A stretch of DNA of 64,000 nt. It comes from VFZP01 sp043755595 (GTDB lineage Bacteria > Acidobacteriota > Terriglobia > Bryobacterales > Bryobacteraceae). The position numbers were made by a program, and so were the translations under genes. Under the pieces are notes generated by a model, which worked only from the letters and a program-made list of their open reading frames with translations, had not been told where the DNA came from and searched no databases. Shown one piece after another: positions 25,954 through 35,004 of this stretch; position 1 is the stretch's first letter, and each line of letters begins with the position of its first letter. The stretch covers positions 39,598-103,597 of the forward strand of contig JAYUSQ010000106.1 of NCBI GenBank assembly GCA_043755595.1, written 5' to 3'.

Positions 25954-26657
25954 CCGCTCACTACGAAACGAATCGAAGACTCTGGAGGCTTGGGCTGGAA
26001 GTTTGTCGATCGCGGAGGGAGTAGGCGGCCCGTGGTCGCGGCCGTGAGGACATCGGCGAGGGTCAGCACCGGCACCAGGATGATCGCTTCGGCGCGGCCC
26101 GCCTCGAGTTCTGCGCGCGCCTGACTTGCTTCGGCTTCGATCGTCCATTCACAAGAGCCCAGGTCAGCCAAAGAATGCAGGAGCCGCAGTTGATCGACGG
26201 GCGCGAGCCCGGAGCAATCGTAATGTTCGACCTCGCCACCGCGCCAGCCAAACGCAAGTGAGCCCGGGCGGTTTCTGGTGGCCGGCCGCAGGCGTTGCCG
26301 GAGGAGCGCACCGCACCGTTGAGCCCAGCGATTGTCGCCCGTCCGGCGAATTACGCGATGCGCAGGCATAATACGAACCGCATTCTCAGTCCAGGAAAAA
26401 AATCGGGCGGCGACCGCCACCGGCTTACCGCTCCGCAACGCCAACACTTGGGCGGCCGCGCAGCGATGATGCCCGTCGGCGATGATCGAGCGGGCCGGCA
26501 GCCGGTCATCGATCAACACCGTGATGGGCGTTTGCTGGACCCCGCCTGATTGGGTCCACTCGTCCACCAGAGTGTCGACGCGTGCAAGCGATGTCTCTTC
26601 ATGGGGAAGGATAGCGGCGCGGCCGGGATCCACCAGCACAACGCCATCGCGAAGCAT
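25938..26657 (-). CDS. DUF1015-family protein, short form
   Basis: The 239-residue protein carries the DUF1015 hallmarks: ILPHEETSLARVDTL, ITVLIDDR, IADGHHRCAAAQVL and, near the end, RLLPPRSTNFQPKPPESSI. Usual members have about 400 residues and begin with a PFRAxRYDP..VAPPYD segment that is absent here, so this is an amino-terminally short version. Whether it is a natural short form or truncated cannot be told. It abuts the MerR-TPR gene (shared boundary base 26657) and overlaps the broken dehydrogenase gene tail-to-tail by 16 bp. Confidence 0.75.
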   Translation of the reverse strand: MLRDGVVLVDPGRAAILPHEETSLARVDTLVDEWTQSGGVQQTPITVLIDDRLPARSIIADGHHRCAAAQVLALRSGKPVAVAARFFSWTENAVRIMPAHRVIRRTGDNRWAQRCGALLRQRLRPATRNRPGSLAFGWRGGEVEHYDCSGLAPVDQLRLLHSLADLGSCEWTIEAEASQARAELEAGRAEAIILVPVLTLADVLTAATTGRLLPPRSTNFQPKPPESSIRFVVSGYGAK

Positions 26658-27592
26658 TAACCAGCCGCGCCCGCGCCTCCGCCTCGGACTAAAGCTCCGG
26701 CGTAAAGGCGGTCAAGTTCACGGCGCGCTACGTCGGCCCATTGGCTGCGAGAATCCAGTTTGAGGTAAATCCGCCAGTGGCGCATCGCCTTCATGGCTTC
26801 TCCAGCCGTCTGGTATAAGAGCGCGAGATTGTAGTGAGCGTCGGCATACTGCGGGTCCAATTCAAGGGCGGCGAGGTAGTGATGCTTGGCCTTGATGCGG
26901 TCGCCCCGTTCGTCCCACAAGTTGCCCATATTGAAATGCGCCAATGGGTATTTTGGATTGGCTTCAAGCGCCCGCGCGTAATATTTCTCGGCCTTGTCAA
27001 AGCGTTGGCCCGTGAAGTGGATCGTGCCCAGATTGACCATCGCAGCCGCCAGCTTCGGATCCAGCGAAATCGCGATCGTATAAGCATCGATCGCTTCGTC
27101 GATCGGGGCGCCGGTCTGCTCCATGTCGACGCCGCGCAGGAACCACGTCTCGGCTTCCTGGTGGCGGCGGCGGGCTTCGGCCTCGTCTTCCTGAATGCGC
27201 GGGGCCGGCAGAGAGATGAGCCGTTCGAGGTCCGCTTCGGCAAAGTCGAGCAGCAGTTGACCGCTCTCGGATTCCATCTTCTGATTGCCCACCTGCACCC
27301 GGATGCGATTGCCTTCAGAATAGAGGCGCACTTCGGTGAGTGGATCGGCCGAACCCTGCAATTTCTTGCGCACGGCCACCACGGCGCGCTGGATCTTAGC
27401 CACGGGAAGCTTGGCCTCCTGAAGGCGAATCAGCGTACGCAGAGCGATAAGCCCATGAAAATGGTAGGCTTCGGCGGGTTTAACTAACCCGAGTTCCTCC
27501 CACTTCCGAAGCTTGCGCTCGGTGATGCCTAGCATGCGAATTGTCTCAAGCCGCGTGTATTCCTGCTTGGCGGCGTCAGCCAGGGCTGGCAC
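26657..27592 (-). CDS. MerR-type DNA-binding domain fused to TPR repeats
   Basis: Residues 10-80 form a MerR-like winged helix (YTRLETIRMLGITERKLRKW, EELGLVKPAEAYHFHGLIAL). A linker region (VRLYSEGNRIRVQVGNQKM) follows, then three to four tetratricopeptide repeats at about 150-290 (AIDAYTIAISLDPKLAAAMV, KAEKYYARALEANPKYPLAH, AKHHYLAALELDPQYADAHY). The fusion suggests a DNA-binding protein whose partner docks on the TPR face. It is adjacent to the DUF1015 gene with no gap, so they are probably co-transcribed. The signal sensed is unknown. Confidence 0.85.
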   Translation of the reverse strand: MPALADAAKQEYTRLETIRMLGITERKLRKWEELGLVKPAEAYHFHGLIALRTLIRLQEAKLPVAKIQRAVVAVRKKLQGSADPLTEVRLYSEGNRIRVQVGNQKMESESGQLLLDFAEADLERLISLPAPRIQEDEAEARRRHQEAETWFLRGVDMEQTGAPIDEAIDAYTIAISLDPKLAAAMVNLGTIHFTGQRFDKAEKYYARALEANPKYPLAHFNMGNLWDERGDRIKAKHHYLAALELDPQYADAHYNLALLYQTAGEAMKAMRHWRIYLKLDSRSQWADVARRELDRLYAGALVRGGGAGAAG

Positions 27593-27659
27593 GATGCGAT
27601 TTTAACACGCGGGCGGGTCAAAACTTGCGTTGCGCCGCGTATTCCCGCTATAAAAGGGT

Positions 27660-28967
27660 ATCGACGCAAAGCCCGCAATCGTTATCGGTGGAGGCATCTC
27701 CGGCCTCAGCGCCGTTTGGTACCTGCGCCAAAAAGGGATCGCCGCCACCTTGGTCGAGCGCCAACCGCGCCTGGGCGGCGTGATCGGCACCGATCGCGTC
27801 GAGGGTTGCCTGATCGAAGCGGGTCCCGACAGCTTTCTGGCCGCCAAACCCGCCGCGCTGGAGTTGATCCGCGAGCTGGGGATGGAAGCCGACGTGATTG
27901 GCTCAAACGACAGCCGGCGCATCACGTACATCCTTCGCAAGGGGCGGCTAACGCCGATGCCCGACGGGTTGATGATGATGATTCCGACCAAGGCTTGGCC
28001 GATGATCAAGTCGCCACTCCTCGGATGGGGCTCAAAGTTGAGGATGGGCCTTGAACTGTTTCGCCGCCCGTCGACGCATCCGGATCGGTCGGTCGCCGAT
28101 TTCGTGGCCGATCATTTTGGCCAGGAGGCAGTGGATTACCTGGCCGAGCCGCTGCTGGCCGGCGTCTACGGGGGCGATCCAGCCACGCTCAGCGTCAACT
28201 CGACATTGGCGCGGTTTGTCGAGATGGAACGTGCCACCGGGAGCTTGTCACGGGCGACGCTGCAAGCGCCGAAACCTGCCGCCGGTTCTTTGTTCAAGAC
28301 ACTGAAGGGCGGTATGGGCAGCCTGATCGATGCCCTGCGGCCTCACGTGGCGGAAGTTGTGCAGGGCGAAGCCGAAGCGGTCGAAGTGGGCCGTGTTCGC
28401 GTGAATGGCGAATGGATCGCAGCCCGGCAGATCATTCTGGCTTGCCCGGCATACGAAACCGCGCGCCTGATTGAGCCGCTTGAGCCGGTGGTGGCCGGGC
28501 TGCTGGGTCAGGTCGGCTATACAACATCGGTTACGATGGCCTTTGGATTTCGGCGGTCCGAGTTGCAGCATCCGCTCAACGGATTCGGCTTCCTGGTACC
28601 ACGGAAGGAGCGCGGCGCGTTGGTAGCCTGCACTTGGGTTGGGACTAAATTCGATCACCGCGTGCCCGATTCGCATGCGCTGCTGCGTTGCTTTCTTTCG
28701 GGTGACGCGAGTGCCGATGCAGTGCTGGCCGAGTTGAAGGGCATTATGGGGTTTGCCGCCGATCCGATTTTTGTCCGCACTAGCCGCTGGCCCCGATCAA
28801 TGGCGCAGTACGCCGTGGGCCATGCTGATCGGATTGGCGAAATCAGCAGGCGGATGAAACAGTACGCTTCCGTACACTTGATCGGAAATGCATACGAAGG
28901 AATTGGGATTCCCGACTGTATCCGATTGGCAAAGCAGGCCGTAAATCGAATTACCGAACAACCTTAA
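27660..28967 (+). CDS. hemG: Protoporphyrinogen oxidase (HemY/HemG FAD type), start codon abnormal
   Basis: The protein oxidises protoporphyrinogen or coproporphyrinogen in heme synthesis, using FAD. The dinucleotide-binding motif IVIGGGISGLSAVWYL (27675-27722) is followed by LVERQPRLGGVIGTD, GPDSFLAAKP, YLAEPLLAGVYGGDP and a carboxy-terminal LIGNAYEGIGIPDCIRLAK. The FAD motif lies upstream of the first usual start (TTG 27750). The frame closes at a TAA (27651-27653) with only ATC at 27660 in a plausible position. I therefore give the start as 27660 (435 residues), meaning either a rare ATC start or a lost start codon. Weak purine-rich AAAAGGG sits directly before it. Confidence 0.75.
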   Translation: MDAKPAIVIGGGISGLSAVWYLRQKGIAATLVERQPRLGGVIGTDRVEGCLIEAGPDSFLAAKPAALELIRELGMEADVIGSNDSRRITYILRKGRLTPMPDGLMMMIPTKAWPMIKSPLLGWGSKLRMGLELFRRPSTHPDRSVADFVADHFGQEAVDYLAEPLLAGVYGGDPATLSVNSTLARFVEMERATGSLSRATLQAPKPAAGSLFKTLKGGMGSLIDALRPHVAEVVQGEAEAVEVGRVRVNGEWIAARQIILACPAYETARLIEPLEPVVAGLLGQVGYTTSVTMAFGFRRSELQHPLNGFGFLVPRKERGALVACTWVGTKFDHRVPDSHALLRCFLSGDASADAVLAELKGIMGFAADPIFVRTSRWPRSMAQYAVGHADRIGEISRRMKQYASVHLIGNAYEGIGIPDCIRLAKQAVNRITEQP

Positions 28968-29139
28968 ACGCCACCGTTCCACCGCAGGTTGTACAATAGG
29001 GGGCAAGTCCATCGGCTATCCGTGCGAGGGCCGGGCGGGTTGTAGTCGAGGTTTCGTGGATCTCGTCCCGCCCGGGTATGATTGACTGGAGCGGTCGCTG
29101 TGAGTTACTCTGAAATGGTACTTCCAAGAAAGTTGTTAG

Positions 29140-29406
29140 ATGGCTAATCACGTCTCCGCAGTTAAGGCTACCCGCCAAATCGAAACGCGCACCGCAGTGA
29201 ACGGCGTTCGCCGCACCCGGCTTCGCCACCAGATCCGCGCCATGCGCCGCGCGCTTGAGGCGAAAGACCCGAAGCAGGCTGAGTCGCTACTGGCTCCGAC
29301 TTTTTCACTGGTGGATCGCGCCGCCAAGTGGGGCATCATCAAGAAGAACACCGCTGCACGGTATAAGAGCCGTCTGCATACCCAGATGAAGAAGCTGGCC
29401 GCTTAG
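29140..29406 (+). CDS. rpsT: 30S ribosomal protein S20
   Basis: This 88-residue, strongly basic protein has the S20 pattern MANHVSAVKATRQIETR, RTRLRHQIRAMRRALEAKD, VDRAAKWGIIKKNTAARYKS. S20 binds 16S rRNA early in small-subunit assembly. The length is normal. It stands alone between the heme gene and a PadR gene with about 170 bp upstream. A candidate terminator follows. Confidence 0.97.
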   Translation: MANHVSAVKATRQIETRTAVNGVRRTRLRHQIRAMRRALEAKDPKQAESLLAPTFSLVDRAAKWGIIKKNTAARYKSRLHTQMKKLAA

Positions 29407-29435
29407 TTTTTCTTTCGCAACAGCATCAGAATCGC

Positions 29436-29467
29436 CATACGCCGGATCCCCTCGGGTCCGGCATATG
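29436..29467 (+). terminator. Hairpin downstream of rpsT
   Basis: An inverted repeat gccggatccc-ctc-gggtccggc with one bulged base, extended by partly pairing cata/tatg arms, lies 30 bp after the rpsT stop. No long T-run follows it, although a T-rich stretch comes directly after the stop codon. It may end rpsT transcription. Confidence 0.35.
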
Positions 29468-29505
29468 CATTATTCGGTTCCTCTTTCTCTCCCTCCTGTT
29501 TCCTC

Positions 29506-29561
29506 TTGACAGATCGCCACTTTTGCACCTAAACTTCTCCTATCGATAAACGAGGTATCGA
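29506..29561 (+). promoter_or_regulatory. Promoter and inverted repeat upstream of the second PadR gene
   Basis: TTGACA (29506-29511), a 17-bp spacer and CTAAAC (29529-29534) make a sigma70-like promoter. Just downstream a perfect inverted repeat TCGATA-N7-TATCGA (29543-29561) ends 6 bp before the PadR ATG at 29568, in the position expected of an autoregulatory operator. Its sequence differs from the palindrome at the first PadR gene. Confidence 0.45.
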
Positions 29562-29567
29562 ACATCA

Positions 29568-29891
29568 ATGGGAAGCAACGAGCTTTTGCCGGGCACGCTT
29601 GCCATGCTGGTGCTGAAAACCCTGTCGCGCGGGGCGAACCACGGCTACGGCATTGCGCAGCAGATCCGATCGATCTCCTCGGACGCGCTGAAGATCGGGG
29701 AAGGCTCGCTCTACCCCGCGCTGCAGCGTTTGCTGGTGAACGAGTGGGTGGAGGCGGAGTGGGGCGTTTCGGAGAACAACCGGAAGGCGCGCATTTACAA
29801 GCTGACAGCGGTGGGACGCGAGCGGCTGGTGGAGGAGCGCAAGAGTTTCGACGCGATGATCGCGGCCATCGGACTGGTGATGGAGGCCTGA
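29568..29891 (+). CDS. PadR-family transcriptional regulator
   Basis: This 107-residue PadR winged-helix protein reads LLPGTLAMLVLKTLSRGANH, YGIAQQIRSIS, GEGSLYPALQRLLVNEWVEA, SENNRKARIYKLTAVGRERL. It is intact although the ADOP permease gene 5 bp downstream is broken. A promoter and inverted repeat are upstream (separate entry). Confidence 0.92.
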   Translation: MGSNELLPGTLAMLVLKTLSRGANHGYGIAQQIRSISSDALKIGEGSLYPALQRLLVNEWVEAEWGVSENNRKARIYKLTAVGRERLVEERKSFDAMIAAIGLVMEA

Positions 29892-29896
29892 ACGCC

Positions 29897-31655
29897 ATGC
29901 GGCTTTGGAACAAGATTCGATCGGGGTTCGGGCGCGGGGTGGAGAACGATTTGGCTGAGGAGATGCGGCTTCATCGCGCAAGGCTGGAAGAACGCTTCCG
30001 TGCCGAGGGCTTGAGTGCGCGTGAGGCGCAGGAACGGGCGGCGCGCGAGTTTGGTCCTTCGGCCGGCGCGCTCGAAGACAGCCTTGCGCAATGGGGCTTC
30101 GTTTGGCTTAAATCGATCTGGACCGACGTTCGCTATGCGATGCGTGCGCTAAGGCGCAGCAAGACATTCGCAGCCACGGCGGTGTTGACGTTGGGCGTGG
30201 GGCTGGGGCTGGCGTCGGTCGCCTTCACGCTCTTCAACGCTTACGTGCTTCGACCTGTTGGCGCGGCTGGTGCTGGACGGTGGGCAGCGGGTTTTCTTTG
30301 CGACGATCTCGCCGGAGTTCGCCAAGCTGATCCGGTTGCATTCGCTTGAAATCGACTACCGGGTGTTCGTGTTTGCGCTGGCCGCAGCCGCCGTGGCGGC
30401 AGTGGGCGCGGCGTTGTTGCCGGCATTGCAGTCGACGCGCATGGACATGGTGGCGGCGTTGCGGGGTGAGTTCGGGGGCGGCGTACGGTCTTCGAGGTTG
30501 CGCGATAGCTTGGTGGTGGCGCAGGTGGTGGTGTGCGTGGTGCTGCTGGTTTGCGGCGCGTTGCTCTACCGGCGGGCGGCTGTATTCCAAGCGCTGGATC
30601 CGGGGATGCGGCCGCACGGCGTGGTGGATGTGAATCTGCCGGAGCGGCACGCCGAAGTGGCCGAATTCCTGCGGACGGCGCCTGACGTGGAAGCGGTAGC
30701 GGTAGCTGCGCGCGCGCCGTTTTATGGCAGCTTGGATCGGACGATGGTTACGCCATCGGGACGCACCAATTCCAGCACGACTGAATTCAATTTCGTTTCA
30801 CCGGAATATTTTCGTGTCTTCGACATCGAGTTGCGGCGAGGACGCGTGTTCACCGCCGAAGAAGCCCGCATCGAGGCGCCTGTCGCGATTGTGAACGCCG
30901 CCGCCGCGCAGGCATTCTGGCCGGGTCGGGATCCTATCGGCAAGACCATTAGCGCCGTGCAATCCAAGGAGAGATTCCTGCAGAACCTGCCAGCCGGATA
31001 TAACCAGATCCAGGTAGTGGGCGTGGCCCCCAGCACCCTTGACGGTCCGGTGTTTGCTGAGGCGAACAGGACTTGCATTTATCTGCCTGCGGCGCCCACG
31101 GGGCGAAACGCGAAGAACGTTTTGGTGTTGGTGCGTGGAGACGAAACACGCGCGCTCGACAAATTGCGCCGCGTTATTATCGGTCGCTGGCCAACGCTCA
31201 ACGCCGAGACGGTGCCAGTGAGCGCGGTGTTGGCCCTGCGGGTTTACCCGTTCCGCGCGGCGGCTTGGATTGGGTGGATGCTGGGTTTGGTGGCGATGGC
31301 ACTAAGTGTCTCTGGGATGTACGGCGTCATGTCTTATCTGGTCAACCAGCGCTCCAAAGAGTTCGGCATTCGCGTGGCGCTGGGGGCTACCGCGACGAAC
31401 GTTGTCGCACTGGTGCTGTGGCGGAGCATGTGGCTCACCGGACTCGGTGTGACGATCGGGGGCGGATTTGCAGCGGGCGTGGTCCAACTGTTGCTGTGGT
31501 TCAGCGCGCGTGCTAGCGTCAGCTTGCTGGCTTGGGACAGCATGGCTTTGTTCATCGGATGCGGGGTGGCCGCGGTGGCAGCCATCCTCGCGGCGCTGGG
31601 TCTGTCGAGCCGGGCTGGGCGCACCGATCCTAATGCAATTCTGCGGGCGGAGTAA
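29897..31655 (+). pseudogene. ADOP-type permease with internal deletion
   Basis: The start (ATG 29897) is normal: prefix domain ENDLAEEMRLHRARLEERF, AREAQERAAREFG, then WTDVRYAMRALRRSKTFAAT and the first membrane helix ending FTLFNAYVLRP. At about 30250 the sequence jumps, out of frame, to a segment normally found near the middle of these proteins (LLARLVLDGGQRVFFATISPE). The first extracytoplasmic domain and FtsX helices, roughly 250-300 residues, are missing. From there the second half is intact to the end (FGIRVALGATATNVVALVLW, SSRAGRTDPNAILRAE). The product cannot be a working permease. Confidence 0.85.
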
Positions 31656-31813
31656 GAAAACTAAGTAACACGGCTCAGGCTGGAAAGGGAAAAAACCCGG
31701 CTCCTCCGCTTTTCGCTCATGCGCTTCGATTCGGCGGCGATAAGCGCAAAATGACCTAGCGAGGCGTCGCACAAGCGGCCCGAATCCAACCGGTCATCGA
31801 AACAAGGAGCCGC

Positions 31814-33166
31814 ATGAATCGTCTTCAGAAGAGCACATTGTCTTTTGTGCTGTCTGCCGCCACGCTGCTGGGCGGGCAATCGAAGAGTGTCGAGGAGTTA
31901 ACCCTCACTTCACCGCTGATCGTTTTGGGGCGCGTCTCAGCCGCCGGAAGCTACGCCGGGGCCGATGGCGAGATTTACACCGATGTTTCGGTGACTCCCG
32001 ATTCGGTGTTGCAAGACGCGACGGGCGCGGCCGATGGTCCCGCCGAAATTCGCTTCACGGTCAAAGGCGGAACGATCGGCGATCGAGTGGTTTATTTTTC
32101 CGATTCACCGCAGTTCACCGCAGGCGAGGACGTGGCGATTTTTGGCGACGCCGCCACAGCGCACTTCGACAAATTCACGCTTGACCCGGTGCGCGGTGCG
32201 GAGATCTTACGCCAGATCGGGCAAGCGCGCGAAGACTCCGGTGACCCTCTTCCGGCGAGCCGGTTGGATCGTGCGCGGGCGTTTGTGCGTCAAGCGGACC
32301 GCTCCGGCCGGGAACGGGTAGGCGAGATTGAGTTGAATGCGGTTTCCTGCTCAGCCTATATGGGGCCGAAGTGGTCGACACCGGCCACTACGTACAGCTT
32401 GGCGGCGACGCTTCCGGCTGCCTGGGCGCCGGGCGTGTTGGCGGCTGCGCAGAGTTGGAATACGGGCGGGTCGCGCTTTGCCTTTTCGTTGAACGCGTCG
32501 AGTCCGCACTCGGTTCTGTTTGGCGATCTCGGCGCCACGGGCCCGCTGGCTTCGACGCGGGTTGAATACTATCAGTCGTCTCAACAGTTGGTGAAGTTCA
32601 CGCTCACTTTCAACAGCCGGTATACCTGGACGATCACGGGAGAAGCGGGAAAATTCGACGTGCAGGCGATTGCGACGCACGAATTGGGACACGCGCTCGG
32701 TCTCAATCATCCGGCTGATACGACATGCAATAACGAGACTATGTGGGCCTCGGCTGCTGCGGGCGAAACCAAGAAGCGGAGCCTAGAGGCGGGCGACAAA
32801 GCTGGCGTGGTGTCGCTCTATGGATCGGCCACGGCGGGTTCGACGTCAGCACCGGCTCCAGCGCCAACGCCTGTTCCCGCCCCAGTCACTTTGACGAATT
32901 TCGCGCTGGTGGCGACGCGAGCAGTCGCCACTAAACCCGTGGTGTTGCTCTTTCAGGGCACGGGCATCGATCCAGCCAAGCTCCAAGGCGTGTTCACCGG
33001 AGGCGCGTGCGGCACGGCGGGCTGCATTGCGACTCCGTACTCTGCGTCTGAGCTGAATGCGGTTTTCATCAACTCCCTACCGGCTGGAGCTTATTCCGTA
33101 GCTGTCCGCAACAGCGCGACCGGCGCGCTCAGCGCAACGCGCACCTTCACCGTTAACGCTCAGTAG
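31814..33166 (+). CDS. Secreted matrixin-type (M10) zinc metalloprotease
   Basis: The 450-residue protein starts with a signal peptide (ending near LLGGQSKS). A poorly conserved region to about 170 may be a propeptide. The catalytic domain carries HELGHALGLNH (zinc ligands His289, His293, His299; catalytic Glu290) and a Met-turn-like NETMWASA (Met310). A Pro/Ala-rich linker (PAPAPTPVPAPV) joins a carboxy-terminal immunoglobulin-like domain (VVLLFQGTGIDPAKLQGVFT) that may bind substrate or the cell surface. It probably digests extracellular protein. Upstream is a 158-bp gap with nothing recognised; an aaggagc sits before the ATG. Confidence 0.88.
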   Translation: MNRLQKSTLSFVLSAATLLGGQSKSVEELTLTSPLIVLGRVSAAGSYAGADGEIYTDVSVTPDSVLQDATGAADGPAEIRFTVKGGTIGDRVVYFSDSPQFTAGEDVAIFGDAATAHFDKFTLDPVRGAEILRQIGQAREDSGDPLPASRLDRARAFVRQADRSGRERVGEIELNAVSCSAYMGPKWSTPATTYSLAATLPAAWAPGVLAAAQSWNTGGSRFAFSLNASSPHSVLFGDLGATGPLASTRVEYYQSSQQLVKFTLTFNSRYTWTITGEAGKFDVQAIATHELGHALGLNHPADTTCNNETMWASAAAGETKKRSLEAGDKAGVVSLYGSATAGSTSAPAPAPTPVPAPVTLTNFALVATRAVATKPVVLLFQGTGIDPAKLQGVFTGGACGTAGCIATPYSASELNAVFINSLPAGAYSVAVRNSATGALSATRTFTVNAQ

Positions 33167-33199
33167 TTCTGTTTCGGGCCCATGCTACTTTAGTCGGTT

Positions 33200-34618
33200 A
33201 TGTCAGGTTTTCCGAGAGTAGCGGCGCTCAAGAGCGTCGAGGTCTTCCAGGCTCGATTGACTGAAATAGGAGCGCCCCTCGCTTGCGACGCTGAGGTGCT
33301 GGCCGCACCCCATTCGCCTTTGGCCGCGCCGCTGGCAGTGGATGGCTTCACCGTTGGCAACCGCTTCGCGATTCATCCGATGGAGGGCTGGGACGCCGAA
33401 GCGGATGGTAAACCGTCGGACTTGGTTCGCCGGCGTTGGCTGAACTTTGGGCGCAGCGGCGCCAAGTGGCTGTGGGGTGGCGAGGCGATGGCGGTGGTGC
33501 ATGAAGGCCGCGCCAACCCTCGGCAGTTGGTGATCGACGAGGCGAACGAAGAGTCGCTCAAATCGTTGCTCAGCGATACGGTGGAGGCGCATCGCGGCGA
33601 GTTCGGCAGCGCCGATGATCTACTGGTGGGCTTTCAACTCACGCACTCGGGCCGCTTCTGCCGCCCGAATCAATACAAGGTGACAGAGCCTCGCATCCTG
33701 TATCGACATCCGGTGCTTGACCGCAAGTTCGGCATTGCCTCCGACGACGCGGTGATGAGCGACGACGAGATTCGCCGGTCGATCGAACGCTTCATCGGGG
33801 CCGCGCAGATCGCGCAACGGTGCGGGGCGCATTTCGTCGACGTCAAGCATTGCCATGGTTACTTGGGCCATGAGTTTCTGAGCTCGCACAGCCGTCCGGG
33901 GCCGTTCGGCGGGAGCTTTGAAAATCGCACTCGATTCCTGCGCGAAATCGTCAGTGGGATTCGCGCCACCTGCCCTGGGCTGCGGATCGGCGTGCGGTTG
34001 TCGGCGTTCGATTTTGTCGCGTATAAGCCGGATCCGGCTTTGTCGACCGCCAAGAAGTTGGGGCCGGGAATTCCAGAGGACGCCGCGGGCGTCACCAGTG
34101 TGGACCTCGGCGAGGCGGCGCGATTTTTGGAACTCTGTGGCGCGCTTGGTATCCGCATGATCAATGTTTCGGCGGGCAGCCCTTATTACAACCCGCACAT
34201 CCAGCGGCCGGCGTTGTTCCCGCCGTCAGATGGTTATCAGCCGCCGGAGGATCCGTTGGTTGGATGCGTGCGTCAGATCGACGCGACGGCTGAGTTGAAG
34301 CGGATGTTTCCCGGCTTGGTGTTGGTTGGCACGGCGTACACGTACTTGCAAGACTATTTCGCGCACGTCGCTCAGGCTCAGGTCCGTCTCGGCAGAGTGG
34401 ACGCCGTGGGTTTGGGCCGCATGGTGCTATCGTATCCGACGCTGCCAGCGGATGCGCTGCGGACGGGCATGCTGAACAACAAAGCGATTTGCCGGACGTT
34501 CTCCGATTGCACCACCGGCCCGCGCCATGGCTTGCGTAGCGGCTGTTTCCCGCTGGATCCGTTCTACAAGACCGTACCGGACTATAAGGAACTGCAACAG
34601 ATCAAGGCAGGCGGGTAG
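33200..34618 (+). CDS. NADH:flavin oxidoreductase, Old Yellow Enzyme family
   Basis: This 472-residue TIM-barrel FMN enzyme has family signatures NRFAIHPMEGWDAE at the amino end, FQLTHSGRFCRP, FVDVKHCHGYLGHEFLSSHS and GPFGGSFENRTRFLREIV. The last is close to the GGSxENRxRF motif of Old Yellow Enzyme homologues. The carboxy part has VLVGTAYTYLQDY and DAVGLGRMVLSYPTLP for FMN phosphate binding. There is no fused 4Fe-4S/FAD module, so it resembles OYE or NemA more than dienoyl-CoA reductase. Substrate unknown. It lies 34 bp after the protease gene. Confidence 0.88.
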   Translation: MSGFPRVAALKSVEVFQARLTEIGAPLACDAEVLAAPHSPLAAPLAVDGFTVGNRFAIHPMEGWDAEADGKPSDLVRRRWLNFGRSGAKWLWGGEAMAVVHEGRANPRQLVIDEANEESLKSLLSDTVEAHRGEFGSADDLLVGFQLTHSGRFCRPNQYKVTEPRILYRHPVLDRKFGIASDDAVMSDDEIRRSIERFIGAAQIAQRCGAHFVDVKHCHGYLGHEFLSSHSRPGPFGGSFENRTRFLREIVSGIRATCPGLRIGVRLSAFDFVAYKPDPALSTAKKLGPGIPEDAAGVTSVDLGEAARFLELCGALGIRMINVSAGSPYYNPHIQRPALFPPSDGYQPPEDPLVGCVRQIDATAELKRMFPGLVLVGTAYTYLQDYFAHVAQAQVRLGRVDAVGLGRMVLSYPTLPADALRTGMLNNKAICRTFSDCTTGPRHGLRSGCFPLDPFYKTVPDYKELQQIKAGG

Positions 34619-34674
34619 TCCGGTTCAATTAGGCGGCTTGTTATGGAGAGAAGCTTTATATAGAATGGCTCTAC

Positions 34675-35004
34675 ATGCAGCTACTCCAAGGCACGCTGGA
34701 TATGTTGGTGCTTCGTTCGCTTATTCTGGGGCCATTGCACGGGTACGGAATCGCGAAGGCGTTGAAATCCCAATCAGGCGAAGCGCTGGACATCGAATTC
34801 GGATCTCTGTATCCCGCCTTGAAGCGGCTGGAATTGAAGGGCTGGATCAACTCCAGTTGGGAAACGTCGGAGCATAATCGCCGGGCCAAATTCTATAAAC
34901 TGACGGCGGCAGGGAAGAAACAACTGCGCGCCGAGCACTCCAAATGGACTGAGTTCGTCGCGGCTGTCGCCCGGATCATGGGGCCCGAGGAGACGGCGAA
35001 ATGA
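34675..35004 (+). CDS. PadR-family transcriptional regulator
   Basis: This 109-residue PadR protein reads MQLLQGTLDMLVLRSLILGP, YGIAKALKSQSGEALDIEFG, SLYPALKRLELKGWINSSWE, RRAKFYKLTAAGKKQL. It overlaps the ADOP stub by 4 bp. Upstream, TTGTTA and a TATAGAAT-like box lie so close to the ATG (box about 12 bp away) that a leaderless mRNA is possible. Confidence 0.92.
   Translation: MQLLQGTLDMLVLRSLILGPLHGYGIAKALKSQSGEALDIEFGSLYPALKRLELKGWINSSWETSEHNRRAKFYKLTAAGKKQLRAEHSKWTEFVAAVARIMGPEETAK

Noticed and set aside
31656..31813. Possible riboswitch or structured leader before the protease gene
   Set aside because: Several GC-rich short repeats are present, but no arrangement matches a c-di-GMP or other known riboswitch that I can recognise by eye.
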